Counted from the first letter of the stretch, positions 8,411 through 16,794 are shown. The stretch is DNA of 37,360 bases from an uncultured Halieaceae bacterium (GCA_938074045.1 CALJGI010000055.1:1-37360), one strand, 5' to 3'. The notes: generated from the letters alone by a model not told the origin. Numbers and translations are program-made.

Positions 8411-9418
8411 TCATTGCTTGGACATCACGAAGTAGAACAGGCAATCAGAGGCGGCGATATCGGGTCTCGTGGTCGCCATAAATATCTGCATGGTATCCCG
8501 GGGGAACAAACACCCATCGCGCTCTTCGAAGAAATCTCCCACGTCGCTGCGACCGGGCTCGCCGCCAATGCGCAAATGGCTATAGCCGTCCTCCCCCAAC
8601 CACCCCAATGCCTCATCGGGTTGTGCCAACCTGAAGTTAAAGCTATCCACATCTGCCCGCAGAGTTATATCGCGGTCATGCAGAGGACGGTCGGCGTAAT
8701 CAATGCGCGAGTGTGGCTGTAACTCCAGGCGGCGGGATTTTCGGATAACGGTCACCGGCGCATGTTCACTCCACAGCGTTTTCAGGGTAAAGAACTGACG
8801 TACACCCTCCCTCGCCGTGCTGTCCGCAGCATCATCGGCGCTACCACCAGCCTCCACCGTCACCACGGGAGCACCAAATTCCTGCTCCATCAGGGAACCC
8901 AATCGAAGTTCAGTGACGATCAATTTATCGACAAAGAGCCCGGTCAGTGCCATCACTTCCTCATTTTCATATATTCCCACCCCAAAAGCGGGGCTGGACC
9001 CAGAAGTATTGTGCAGGTCGATTACCGCCTCGGGTTCGCAGCTTCTTACATAATCCAGTATCGCCTTGGCGAGAACAGCCTGGCCATCGCTGTAAGGCGC
9101 TTCGAAACAACGATTCAGATCACGATCCCCGGGCAGCATGCGGTGATAGAAAAGCGGCTCAGCGGCCGCCGCGTGCACGGAGCCCAACACAACGCTGACG
9201 TTAACCGCAGGCTGCTCTCCACTCAGCAAAAACTGATGTACCGCCTCCAACCCAGACGGCTCATTGCCGTGCAAAAGCGTGACCAGCACACGATGGCGCG
9301 AGGTATCCCGACCGGTGAGCGCTATCACTGTGGGATGTTGCAGCGCCTGTAAAAATCCGTTTACGTGGGGATCGACATCCTCTGGCGAGGGGTCGCGCCA
9401 CAACTTCAGTACACTCAT
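8411..9418 (-). CDS. Succinylglutamate desuccinylase/aspartoacylase (M14) family hydrolase
   Basis: A 335-residue zinc-dependent amide hydrolase of the AstE/ASPA branch of the M14 carboxypeptidases. HGNEPSG supplies the first His and Glu zinc ligands, IDLHNTSG the second His, and DRDLNRCF the substrate arginine region. VTVEAGG probably holds the catalytic glutamate. The start at 9418 is preferred: it sits one base after the upstream stop codon, and an earlier ATG at 9481 would overlap the upstream gene by about 60 bases. It lacks arginine-catabolism neighbours, so AstE itself is unlikely. With the GCS2-like ligase upstream it suggests making and trimming of an N-acyl or gamma-glutamyl compound. 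Confidence 0.85.
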   Translation of the reverse strand: MSVLKLWRDPSPEDVDPHVNGFLQALQHPTVIALTGRDTSRHRVLVTLLHGNEPSGLEAVHQFLLSGEQPAVNVSVVLGSVHAAAAEPLFYHRMLPGDRDLNRCFEAPYSDGQAVLAKAILDYVRSCEPEAVIDLHNTSGSSPAFGVGIYENEEVMALTGLFVDKLIVTELRLGSLMEQEFGAPVVTVEAGGSADDAADSTAREGVRQFFTLKTLWSEHAPVTVIRKSRRLELQPHSRIDYADRPLHDRDITLRADVDSFNFRLAQPDEALGWLGEDGYSHLRIGGEPGRSDVGDFFEERDGCLFPRDTMQIFMATTRPDIAASDCLFYFVMSKQ

Positions 9419-9419
9419 A

Positions 9420-10910
9420 TTACTCACAACTTTCGGGAGCGGGCCAATCTGAAACCGGGCGCCCTTCCATGAGGTGCGCAATATAGGCTTTAAGCATCAT
9501 CTCACTGGAGGCTTCGATCGAGTGTTTCTCCCGCAAGGTTTCAAAGCGCAGCAGCTGCCAGCGCGCACCAGTCTGGCGGGCAGAAAGTCGTTGCTCAGCT
9601 ATGCGCCGTAATCGATCTATTTCCTCCAGGTCGACGCCAAGTTCTTTCAAGCCATCCCAGGCCCTGGGCATCAACTCTTCTATTACCTCTTGTATGGGTC
9701 GTTCAACCAGGCCCCCGCCCTCTTTCTGTGGCCATATGACCGAGGCATCCAGACCGAATTGCGCCGCCCGATAAAAATTGTATTCGGTAAAACTGAAGGG
9801 CAAGCGGGCTGTGTACTGATCTATGCTGTCCCGCATGCTCATGGCCCAGCCCACGGCGAGCGCCGCGTTGACCACCATATCGATAACCGTAGGGCCGGCA
9901 GGCATGGCCCGGAACTCTATCCGCAAATGCCCGTCATCCAGGTGGGAATACACAGCTCTGTTCCAGGACCACACCGTACCGTGGTGCAAATTCAGGTCAG
10001 GCAGTTCCCCGGGCGCAGCCTCCTCCAGATTGGCACAGGCCGGTATCAGTGGTTGATACAGCGCCACATTTTCGGCAAACAATTCCCAGGCACCCCGGCG
10101 CACCCAACCATGACCGAAGCTCACGCGAGCAGGCTGTGCCCAATCCGGGTGTTCCCTCACTCTGGAGTCAATAGATTGCTTGAACAGCGCGATACGCGTT
10201 TCCTGCCAGAGTCTGTGCCCGGAAAGAAAAGGCGAATTGGCCGCCATGGCCAACACCAGGGGCGTGGTCAATTGTGCAGCATTAAACACATCGGCAAATT
10301 GATCGGGAAGCAAACGCAGATGTACCTGGAACGAGGTATTAGCCCCTTCTATGGTTACGCCATCACCGTAAATAGAGAGCGGATCCTTGCCGTTGATGTC
10401 AATACTGAATGAATTTCCGCGCATGCGGCACAAGCCCTCTTTCAGCAAGTGATAGCGTGGCAGGTCGGTCATAAAATTGTCGCTCAAATGAATATTGCGC
10501 AACGTGGGTAAAATACCTATGGGAATTATCTGAGTTCCAATAGTCTGCGCCTTTTCCTGCAGGCCGTTGAGAAAGCTGCGCATTTCATCTTCCATCGCTT
10601 TGAAAGGTTTCCCGGCGGCTGGCACCGGGCTCAGATTGTATTCCAGGTTGTAGCGATTCAATTCATACGTGAGCTGGGGATCATCCGCCAGTTCCATGAG
10701 TTGAGTATTAACCGGACTTGGCAAGTAGTTTTCATCGACCAGGTACATTTCCAGCTCTGCCCCCAATGACGCGGGGCCATTGCCAAAGCCTGGCTGCGCC
10801 AGAATCTCTCGCAGTCTATCCAGTTGACCATTAATACGAGTCGAGAATTGCTGGTAATCCGCTTCGGTAAAGGTTTTGAGTTCGACGTCTCTGCCCATGG
10901 CCATATCCAT
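9420..10910 (-). CDS. Glutamate-cysteine ligase family 2 (GCS2-like) carboxylate-amine ligase
   Basis: A 496-residue ATP-dependent ligase of the GCS2 family, which forms an amide at the gamma-carboxyl of glutamate or a related acid. SLGAELEMYLVDENY (about residues 48-62) and ELNRYNLEYNLSP hold the acidic metal ligands typical of the fold; GANTSFQVHLRL and HLRIEFRAMPAGPTVIDM also fit the family. It is the first gene of a tightly packed operon (one-base gap, then 13 bases) with the M14 hydrolase and SpmAB. Two further in-frame ATGs, at codons 3 and 5, could be the true start. Whether cysteine or another amine is the acceptor is not decidable here; the housekeeping gshA is usually a different family. 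Confidence 0.85.
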   Translation of the reverse strand: MDMAMGRDVELKTFTEADYQQFSTRINGQLDRLREILAQPGFGNGPASLGAELEMYLVDENYLPSPVNTQLMELADDPQLTYELNRYNLEYNLSPVPAAGKPFKAMEDEMRSFLNGLQEKAQTIGTQIIPIGILPTLRNIHLSDNFMTDLPRYHLLKEGLCRMRGNSFSIDINGKDPLSIYGDGVTIEGANTSFQVHLRLLPDQFADVFNAAQLTTPLVLAMAANSPFLSGHRLWQETRIALFKQSIDSRVREHPDWAQPARVSFGHGWVRRGAWELFAENVALYQPLIPACANLEEAAPGELPDLNLHHGTVWSWNRAVYSHLDDGHLRIEFRAMPAGPTVIDMVVNAALAVGWAMSMRDSIDQYTARLPFSFTEYNFYRAAQFGLDASVIWPQKEGGGLVERPIQEVIEELMPRAWDGLKELGVDLEEIDRLRRIAEQRLSARQTGARWQLLRFETLREKHSIEASSEMMLKAYIAHLMEGRPVSDWPAPESCE

Positions 10911-10988
10911 TGTTATCGATATTCAACGATAGTAACGGGCATCGCTGTCGGGAGCAAAATCGTTGTTGTCACCCTTTCACTGCGAGGC

Positions 10989-11017
10989 TTGTTCGATACC
11001 CCTGACACGCATATACT
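10989..11017 (+). promoter_or_regulatory. Sigma-70 promoter of the radical SAM gene
   Basis: TTGTTC (10989-10994) and TATACT (11012-11017) are 17 bases apart. The predicted start point near 11024 leaves a leader of about 20 bases. The -10 overlaps the LexA box. Confidence 0.65.
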
Positions 11018-11033
11018 GTTTTAATATACAGTA
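11014..11033 (+). promoter_or_regulatory. LexA (SOS) box
   Basis: TACTGTTTTAATATACAGTA matches the gammaproteobacterial consensus CTGT-N8-ACAG with flanking TA on both sides. It overlaps the -10 and start point of the radical SAM gene, as repressor sites do. The gene is therefore predicted to be induced by DNA damage. Confidence 0.88.
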
Positions 11034-11044
11034 TAGGTTTGCCT

Positions 11045-12121
11045 GTGAAATCCGAATCCAATCCCTACAGCCCCTCCAGTCCGAGACGGGGACGTGCTGC
11101 ACGCAGTAACCATGAGAGTCGCTACAGCGCTACCCACAGCGAATGGGATATCGAATCTGAACCAGAATCGATAGTCACCGAATGCCTGCCGGAACAGGCG
11201 CGCTCGATTATTGCTCGCAATTCCTCACCGGACATTCCCTTTGACCAATCTATCAACCCCTATCGTGGCTGTGAGCACGGGTGTATTTACTGCTATGCGC
11301 GCCCCACCCACGCCTGGCTGGATCTGTCGCCCGGTCTGGATTTTGAAACGCGGCTACGCCACAAAGTCAATGCCGCCGAGGTGCTGGAACGCGAACTGAA
11401 CAACCACCGCTACCAGTGTTCCACTATTATCCTGGGTGCCAACACCGACCCCTATCAACCCATCGAGCGACAGTACCGGATAACACGGGAGTTACTCGAG
11501 GTTATGCGCACCTATCGCCATCCGGTGTCCATCATTACTAAAAGTACCCTGATCGAACGCGACATCGATTTGCTGGCAGAGCTGACGGCGGATAACCTAT
11601 GTCATGTCGCCATCAGTGTGACAACGTTGGACAGATCACTGAAGCGTGCCATGGAGCCGAGAACCGCGTCCGGCGAGGCTCGACTGAAGACCATGGCGGC
11701 GCTAACGGCGGCGGGTATTCCCACCTCGCTGTTATACGCTCCTGTGATTCCAGCGCTTAATGATCACGAGATGGAAACCATAGTGGCGGCTGCCGCTGAT
11801 GCCGGCGCCGAGGCCGCAGCTTATATCTTGTTACGATTGCCCCTGGAAATCCGCGACCTGTTCGAAGAGTGGCTGCGATCCAGCTTCCCGGATCGCGCGG
11901 ATCATGTGTTAAGTCTCGTGCGACAAAGTCGGGGTGGCAAAGACTACGACAGCCGCTTTGGTCATCGTATGAGAGGCACCGGGCAATTTGCCGATCTGCT
12001 CAGTCAGCGTTTCAAACTGGCCTGCCGCAAGCTCAATCTGGCCAACCGGGAGGATCGTCAACTGAACACAGCGCTATTCAGGCCACCGGGGAAACTGGGC
12101 AATCAGTTGGGCTTGTTTTAG
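11045..12121 (+). CDS. PA0069-family radical SAM protein (spore photoproduct lyase-like)
   Basis: A radical SAM enzyme of about 358 residues. The cluster motif CEHGCIYC places three cysteines at about 76, 80 and 83, followed by the family's YARPTHAWLDLSPGLDFETR. TKSTLIERDIDLLAEL and the C-terminal region fit the SplB-like branch named after Pseudomonas PA0069. The product is a cytoplasmic iron-sulfur protein whose reaction is unknown; repair of a DNA or nucleotide lesion is an inference from resemblance to SplB and from its LexA box. The start is uncertain: GTG at 11045 has AGG 7 bases upstream, while TTG at 11039 is too close to it. The basic N-terminus (RRGRAARSN) matches homologues. Confidence 0.92.
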   Translation: MKSESNPYSPSSPRRGRAARSNHESRYSATHSEWDIESEPESIVTECLPEQARSIIARNSSPDIPFDQSINPYRGCEHGCIYCYARPTHAWLDLSPGLDFETRLRHKVNAAEVLERELNNHRYQCSTIILGANTDPYQPIERQYRITRELLEVMRTYRHPVSIITKSTLIERDIDLLAELTADNLCHVAISVTTLDRSLKRAMEPRTASGEARLKTMAALTAAGIPTSLLYAPVIPALNDHEMETIVAAAADAGAEAAAYILLRLPLEIRDLFEEWLRSSFPDRADHVLSLVRQSRGGKDYDSRFGHRMRGTGQFADLLSQRFKLACRKLNLANREDRQLNTALFRPPGKLGNQLGLF

Positions 12122-12152
12122 CGGAAGCTGGAGCGCGCAATATCCAGACTGT

Positions 12153-13046
12153 CTATTCACCTTTAATAAAATCGCCAAGCATACAAAATTCAGCTCGCCG
12201 CGGGGTCTTACGCCGCCACATCAAGCCGATGGTGCGGGCGACATCCTTTTCCTTGAAATGTCGGGTCTGTACATCAGTGCCAAACAAAATCCGGGCGCTG
12301 AGTGCCATCTCGGGCAGCAGGGTAATACCGATGCCGTTGGCCACCATTTGCACAATCGTGTTCAGGCTGGTTGCCTGATAAGGTACCGACACGTCTGAAT
12401 CCTTGAGCTGGCATGCATCCAGTGCGTGATCACGCAGACAATGACCATCCTCGAGCAGCAGTAATTCCTGACTCCCCAACATAGTGGTTGAGGGGTGCCT
12501 GATTTTTGCGAGTTCATGATCCCGCGGAAAGGCGAGCAGGAACTCATCCCGATAGAGATCCAGTGTTTCCACGTTTTCCGCTGGATAAGGCAACGCCAGC
12601 AACAGTACATCCAGATCACCGTGATGCAGTGCGTCAACGAGGTGCTCGCTGAGGTCTTCCCGGATGTACAGTTGAAAGCCCGGATGACGTCGACGCAGTT
12701 TTTTCAGCAGGGCGGGAAGGATAAACGGTGCAATAGTCGGGATCACCCCCAGTCTCATCTTCCCTGAGAAAGGTTCAGCGGAAGCGTCACACAGCGCAAC
12801 CAGATCGCCCACCTCCGTCAGAATGACGCGGGATCGCTCCACCACATCACGCCCCAGTGTGGTCAAAATCACGCGGCGATTATTTCTCTCTACCAAAGCG
12901 GCACCAAGCGCATCCTCCAACTCCTGAATCCCGGCACTCAGGGTTGATTGGGAAACATGGCTGGCCTTGGCCGCGTTGCCAAAATGACCGTGTTCCGCCA
13001 CTGCGGAGAGGTACTTGAGCTGCTTAAGTGTCGGTTGTCGTGCCAT
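12153..13046 (-). CDS. oxyR: Hydrogen peroxide-responsive regulator OxyR
   Basis: A 297-residue LysR-type transcription factor that senses peroxide. The N-terminal winged helix-turn-helix covers about residues 1-60 (GNAAKASHVSQSTLSAGIQ). The effector domain holds LLLLEDGHCLRDHALDAC, with Cys203 and Cys212 nine residues apart exactly as the redox pair Cys199/Cys208 of E. coli OxyR. It is divergent from the rubrerythrin operon, which it probably activates when oxidised. The 141-base spacer holds partial matches to the OxyR ATAG-CTAT pattern near 13078-13096 but no site I would call firmly. Confidence 0.93.
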   Translation of the reverse strand: MARQPTLKQLKYLSAVAEHGHFGNAAKASHVSQSTLSAGIQELEDALGAALVERNNRRVILTTLGRDVVERSRVILTEVGDLVALCDASAEPFSGKMRLGVIPTIAPFILPALLKKLRRRHPGFQLYIREDLSEHLVDALHHGDLDVLLLALPYPAENVETLDLYRDEFLLAFPRDHELAKIRHPSTTMLGSQELLLLEDGHCLRDHALDACQLKDSDVSVPYQATSLNTIVQMVANGIGITLLPEMALSARILFGTDVQTRHFKEKDVARTIGLMWRRKTPRRAEFCMLGDFIKGE

Positions 13047-13187
13047 CGGAAAAGTCGATCAATTAGAGCCAAAATATTAACTATACAGATACTACCGGAG
13101 GGTCTACTCTTAGCACAAGTCTGACGTAATCCAAGACCCAGGGGTTTAATCCCGCCTCACTAGTGAAGTAGTAACAAGGAGACACTG

Positions 13188-13607
13188 ATGTCTTTAAAAG
13201 ATAGTCAAACCGAAGCGAATCTGAAGGCCGCTTTTGCGGGCGAGTCACAAGCTAATCGTCGTTACCTGTATTTCGCCGCCAAGGCGGATGTAGAAGGCTA
13301 CAATGACGTGGCAGCGGTATTCCGCTCTACGGCTGAAGGAGAAACCGGGCATGCCCACGGCCACCTGGAGTACCTCGAAGAAACCGGCGATCCCGCCACT
13401 GGCTTGCCTATCGGCGGCACCGCGGACAATCTGAAAGCCGCCATCGCGGGTGAAACCCATGAGTACACCGATATGTATCCAGGCATGGCAAAAACTGCCC
13501 GGGATGAAGGCTTTGATGAGATTGCCGATTGGATGGAAACGCTGGCGAAGGCCGAGCGCAGTCACGCTAATCGATTCCAGAAAGCACTGGACAACCTGGA
13601 CGACTAA
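13188..13607 (+). CDS. Rubrerythrin without rubredoxin domain
   Basis: A 139-residue ferritin-like di-iron protein, probably an NADH- or electron-carrier-dependent peroxidase in the cytoplasm. A four-helix bundle is evident, with iron ligands Glu19 and Glu89 and two ExxH motifs, Glu52-His55 and Glu123-His126. The C-terminal rubredoxin domain of classical rubrerythrin (two CxxC) is missing, so electrons must come from a partner; the adjacent Fe-S protein is the obvious candidate. AAGGAG lies 7 bases before the ATG. It is the first gene of an operon divergent from oxyR. Confidence 0.93.
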   Translation: MSLKDSQTEANLKAAFAGESQANRRYLYFAAKADVEGYNDVAAVFRSTAEGETGHAHGHLEYLEETGDPATGLPIGGTADNLKAAIAGETHEYTDMYPGMAKTARDEGFDEIADWMETLAKAERSHANRFQKALDNLDD

Positions 13608-13614
13608 GCTGATC

Positions 13615-13650
13615 GGCGGGTTGCTTCTGCAACCCGCCACTTCCCCTTTT
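13615..13650 (+). terminator. Perfect 10-bp hairpin after rubrerythrin, partial terminator or mRNA stabiliser
   Basis: GGCGGGTTGC and GCAACCCGCC pair perfectly around a TTCT loop, followed by a weak pyrimidine run with only four consecutive T residues. It lies 8 bases after the rubrerythrin stop and 32 before the next gene. It probably lowers, but does not stop, transcription of the two downstream genes. Confidence 0.65.
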
Positions 13651-13669
13651 CTGGTACGAGAGTATTCAC

Positions 13670-14998
13670 ATGGCAACACGTGAAGGCAGTCTGGAAGCGC
13701 CTACCCGACATCCCATTGACTGGAAATCTGATTCATTTTGGGATAGAACCGATCTTGAACAGGAACTGGAGCGCGTCTACGACATCTGTCATGGCTGCCG
13801 TCGCTGCGTAAGCCTCTGTCAGGCTTTTCCAACCTTGTTTGATCTGGTCGATGAGTCCGAGACCCTGGAGGTCGATGGCATCGACAAGGCTGACTATCAA
13901 AAGGTGGTAGACCAGTGCTATCTCTGCGACATGTGTTATATGTCCAAGTGCCCCTACGTACCGCCCCATGAATGGAACGTGGACTTTCCGCACTTGATGC
14001 TGCGGGCAAAAGCCGTGGCCTTCAAGGAAGAAGGCACCAGCCTTCGCAACAAAGTTTTATCGAGCACCGATGCCGTTGCTGGTGCCGCATCCATTCCCCT
14101 CGTGGACGTGACCGTGAACGCACTGAACCGCACCCCAGTATTCCGCAAGGTACTGGAGAGCACCCTTGGCGTACACCACAAGGCGCCGGTACCAACCTAT
14201 CACAGCAACACCTTGCGCAAGCGCGTAAAAAATTTGCAAAAACCGATGGAGCCTCTGGCCATCGGCAAGACCACCGGTAAGGTTGCACTCTTCGCCACCT
14301 GCTACGGCAACTACAACAGCCCACACCTGGGCGAAGATTTTTATCGGGTGTTCCAACACAACGATATAGCCATCGATCTGGTGCCGACTGAACAATGCTG
14401 CGGCATGCCCAAACTGGAGCTGGGTGATCTGGATTCAGTGGCCCGCCTGAAGGAAGTGAATATTCCGGTACTGGCCAAGTGCGTGGATGAGGGTTACGAC
14501 CTCATCGCCCCCATACCTTCCTGCGTGCTCATGTTCAAACAGGAACTGCCCTTGATGTTTCCTGGTGATCCCGATGTCATGAAGGTGAAAGAAGCGTTTT
14601 TCGACCCCTTCGAATACTTGTGGCTACGCCACAAATCCGGCGCCCTGAAAACTGATTTTCCCTACGCCCTCGGAGACGTGGCTTACCAGGTTGCCTGTCA
14701 TCTGCGGGTGCAAAACATCGGCCTGAAGACCCGGGACGTGCTCAATCTGGTCCCTGAAACCGAAGTCCATGCACAGGAACGCTGCTCGGGACACGATGGC
14801 ACCTACGCCGTGAAGGTGGAGAGCTACGACAACGCGGTCAAGATCGCGCGGCCCGTGGTCCGCAAGGTGGACCAACTGAACGCAAAACATTTCGCCAGTG
14901 ATTGCCCCATGGCGGCCACGCATATCGCTGAGCTGGCGGATTCTGTAGAAATCGCCACTCACCCCATGACCCTGCTACGCCAGGCATACGGACTTTAA
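13670..14998 (+). CDS. Heterodisulfide reductase-related iron-sulfur protein (GlpC/CCG type)
   Basis: A 442-residue protein with two N-terminal [4Fe-4S] sites, CHGCRRCVSLC (Cys40, 43, 46, 50) and CYLCDMCYMSKCP (Cys83, 86, 89, 94). Two CCG-like domains follow: TEQCCGMPKLELG is canonical, and the second reads ERCSGHDGTY. CCG domains bind a special cluster or FAD partner in heterodisulfide reductases and in GlpC-like subunits. No membrane helix is seen, so it is probably a soluble electron carrier. Placed between rubrerythrin and DUF3501 in one operon, it is the likely reductant of the rubredoxin-less rubrerythrin. The electron source is unknown. Confidence 0.9.
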   Translation: MATREGSLEAPTRHPIDWKSDSFWDRTDLEQELERVYDICHGCRRCVSLCQAFPTLFDLVDESETLEVDGIDKADYQKVVDQCYLCDMCYMSKCPYVPPHEWNVDFPHLMLRAKAVAFKEEGTSLRNKVLSSTDAVAGAASIPLVDVTVNALNRTPVFRKVLESTLGVHHKAPVPTYHSNTLRKRVKNLQKPMEPLAIGKTTGKVALFATCYGNYNSPHLGEDFYRVFQHNDIAIDLVPTEQCCGMPKLELGDLDSVARLKEVNIPVLAKCVDEGYDLIAPIPSCVLMFKQELPLMFPGDPDVMKVKEAFFDPFEYLWLRHKSGALKTDFPYALGDVAYQVACHLRVQNIGLKTRDVLNLVPETEVHAQERCSGHDGTYAVKVESYDNAVKIARPVVRKVDQLNAKHFASDCPMAATHIAELADSVEIATHPMTLLRQAYGL

Positions 14999-15000
14999 GC

Positions 15001-15609
15001 ATGACCAACAATCGAACCCTCAGTCGCGACGACCTCTGGAGCTTGGAGGAATACGCGGAACGTCGTGCGGATTTCCGCACCCAGGTGATGTCTCACAAAA
15101 AGACACGGCAACTGCCTCTCGGAGAACATGCCCGGCTTTACTTTGAAGATGGCCTGACCATTCGCTACCAGGTCCAGGAAATGCTGCGCATCGAGAAAGT
15201 GTTTGAATCTGCAGGCATTCAGGAGGAATTGGATGCCTACAACCCACTTATTCCGGACGGCAGCAACTGGAAAGCTACCTTTATGATCGAATACGACGAC
15301 CCAGCTGAGAGAGAGCAACGGCTGGCGGCCATGATCGGTATCGAGGATAAGGTATGGCTCTGCGTCGAGGGTTGCGACCGGGTATACCCGATTGCTGATG
15401 AGGATCTCGACAGAAGCACCGAAGACAAAACCTCATCGGTGCATTTTCTGCGCTTTGAGCTGACTCCCAGCATGGTCAGTGCCCTGACCAATGGCGCTGA
15501 TTTGTCCGCGGGCATTGCACACGAGGCCTATCCCATCACCATCGACTCGGTGTCCGCCGAGATTCGCGACTCGCTGGTCGCGGACCTGGACCCGGTCACT
15601 ATGAACTGA
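15001..15609 (+). CDS. DUF3501 family protein
   Basis: A 202-residue cytoplasmic protein of the DUF3501 family. Recognisable wording includes LSLEEY-like starts, KKTRQLPLGEHARLYFED, IRYQVQEMLRIEKVF and LIPDGSNWKATFMIEY. It follows the Fe-S gene by two bases and is the third member of a recurring rubrerythrin/Fe-S/DUF3501 set. No biochemical role is known to me; assembly or partner function in peroxide reduction is an inference from the gene set alone. No cofactor motif is visible. A 93-base gap with a short hairpin separates it from the convergent NTF2-like gene. Confidence 0.9.
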   Translation: MTNNRTLSRDDLWSLEEYAERRADFRTQVMSHKKTRQLPLGEHARLYFEDGLTIRYQVQEMLRIEKVFESAGIQEELDAYNPLIPDGSNWKATFMIEYDDPAEREQRLAAMIGIEDKVWLCVEGCDRVYPIADEDLDRSTEDKTSSVHFLRFELTPSMVSALTNGADLSAGIAHEAYPITIDSVSAEIRDSLVADLDPVTMN

Positions 15610-15702
15610 GCCAGGATGTGGGGCACCTACTGCGCGGTAGGTTATCACAGCATTCCCGCCCTGTTAGGCACTGTGACTTCAACCGGAAAGCGTTTTACAT
15701 CC

Positions 15703-16167
15703 CTACCCGGAAGCAGCACCTTTGTTCGCTTTTTTGGCTTCTATCCAGGCCTTGATCATCGTTCCCATATTGGCCGGGTTGTAGGCGTCTTCCTCGTAGC
15801 TGAATAACCCGTCTCCCGCGTAATGCAGAATGGTGAGATTGGGTTCTTCATACATTTTGCCATCACCCAGATCACTCATGCGGTTCATCACTTCGGCAAA
15901 AACCCAGCCCTTGTCGACATCAATGGAATACCAACGCACTGGAAATGCGGTCATTTCGTCGGTGGGGAAACCGGTCATGGTTTTGGTGATCCACTCATAT
16001 ACCGTTTCGCGACCCCAGAAACGGCCGTAATGATGTTCGAAATAGGTCACGTCTTCGGTGAAACAGTTGGCCCAGTCTCGCCAGTTACCTGTCTTCGCCC
16101 CTTTTAACGCCGCCGCTCGAAACTTGGCAAAAGCCTCATCAATTTCTTCATAACTCCAGCGAGCCAT
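15703..16167 (-). CDS. SnoaL/NTF2-like family protein
   Basis: A 154-residue single-domain protein with the cone-shaped alpha+beta NTF2/SnoaL fold. The N-terminal helices (YEEIDEAFAKFRAAALKGAKTG), then NWRDWANCFTEDVTYFEHHYG and FWGRETVYEWI are typical. Such proteins are enzymes (isomerases, dehydratases, hydrolases) or ligand binders acting on small hydrophobic molecules. The substrate here is unknown. GGAGG lies 6 bases before the ATG. It lies beyond the psp terminator and is probably its own unit. Confidence 0.8.
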   Translation of the reverse strand: MARWSYEEIDEAFAKFRAAALKGAKTGNWRDWANCFTEDVTYFEHHYGRFWGRETVYEWITKTMTGFPTDEMTAFPVRWYSIDVDKGWVFAEVMNRMSDLGDGKMYEEPNLTILHYAGDGLFSYEEDAYNPANMGTMIKAWIEAKKANKGAASG

Positions 16168-16202
16168 AAATCCTCCAGCACTGCTTTATCGGTTAACCAG
16201 AC

Positions 16203-16230
16203 AAAAAAACGCCGGACGGAGATCCGGCGT
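16203..16230 (-). terminator. Rho-independent terminator of the psp operon
   Basis: On the minus strand an 8-bp stem (ACGCCGGA/TCCGGCGT) with a 6-base loop runs into seven T residues. It lies about 80 bases after the pspC stop. Confidence 0.88.
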
Positions 16231-16311
16231 GCGCTAACCATAGCATTTGCGGGGGATGAGTTGGAATCTCTGCCAGGCAGCCAGATCAATGAGACCTGAA
16301 TTCAACCCGGG

Positions 16312-16794
16312 TCAGTCTGATATTTTGGCAAACTCCCGGTTGAGTTCATATTGACGGGAGGTCACGTAGGATTCCATTTCCTCTACCCGGCGCAGCGCTG
16401 AATCCAGCCGCTCCCGCGCTCTCTGCATGCGCGTATCGACGCTCTCAGAATACTTGAACATCTTGCGTGGCTGGTACTCGTGACGGCGGTCGTCGTATTC
16501 AACCACCTCTTCAATCTCCTCTTCATAGTCTGGATGTCTTGGAGACATAAGAATCCAGGCGCCGATGTAGGCAAAAATAGCCAGGGTTCCGGTGAATAGT
16601 AGCGCGCAAACCGCCAGGATTCGCACGACCCAGTGCGCAACATCGAAATGATCCGCCAGTCCGGCACACACACCTGCGATCTTCTTGTCCTCCACGTTGC
16701 GGTAGAGGTTCATATCCCAGCCAGCGCGACTCCGATTACGCACATACTCACGGCGTTGACGACGACGGTGGCGTCTGGTTCTTCTTCTAGTCAC
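16312..16794 (-). CDS. pspC: Phage shock protein C, with arginine-rich N-terminal extension
   Basis: PspC is an inner-membrane sensor that with PspB recruits PspA during envelope stress. The PspC domain starts at NLYRNVEDKKIAGVCAGLADHF and runs into one membrane helix (about WVVRILAVCALLFTGTLAIF). A cytoplasmic, coiled tail with RMQRARERLDSALRRVEEME and YVTSRQYELNREF matches the conserved PspC C-terminus. The start is taken as GTG 16794, which has AGGAGG 6 bases upstream and overlaps the pspB stop by 8 bases. This gives a highly basic leader of about 27 residues (TRRRTRRHRRRQRREYVRNR) absent from E. coli PspC. An ATG at 16713 would remove it but lacks a comparable ribosome site. Confidence 0.92.
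   Translation of the reverse strand: MTRRRTRRHRRRQRREYVRNRSRAGWDMNLYRNVEDKKIAGVCAGLADHFDVAHWVVRILAVCALLFTGTLAIFAYIGAWILMSPRHPDYEEEIEEVVEYDDRRHEYQPRKMFKYSESVDTRMQRARERLDSALRRVEEMESYVTSRQYELNREFAKISD

Noticed and set aside
9690..10412. 240-codon open frame on the plus strand
   Set aside because: Antisense to the GCS2-like ligase gene, without motif or ribosome site.
13078..13096. OxyR binding site between oxyR and the rubrerythrin gene
   Set aside because: Only partial matches to the ATAG-CTAT pattern; not enough to list as a feature.
15616..15645. Short hairpin CCTAC/GTAGG between DUF3501 and NTF2-like genes
   Set aside because: Only 5 bp with no T tract, so not supported as a terminator.
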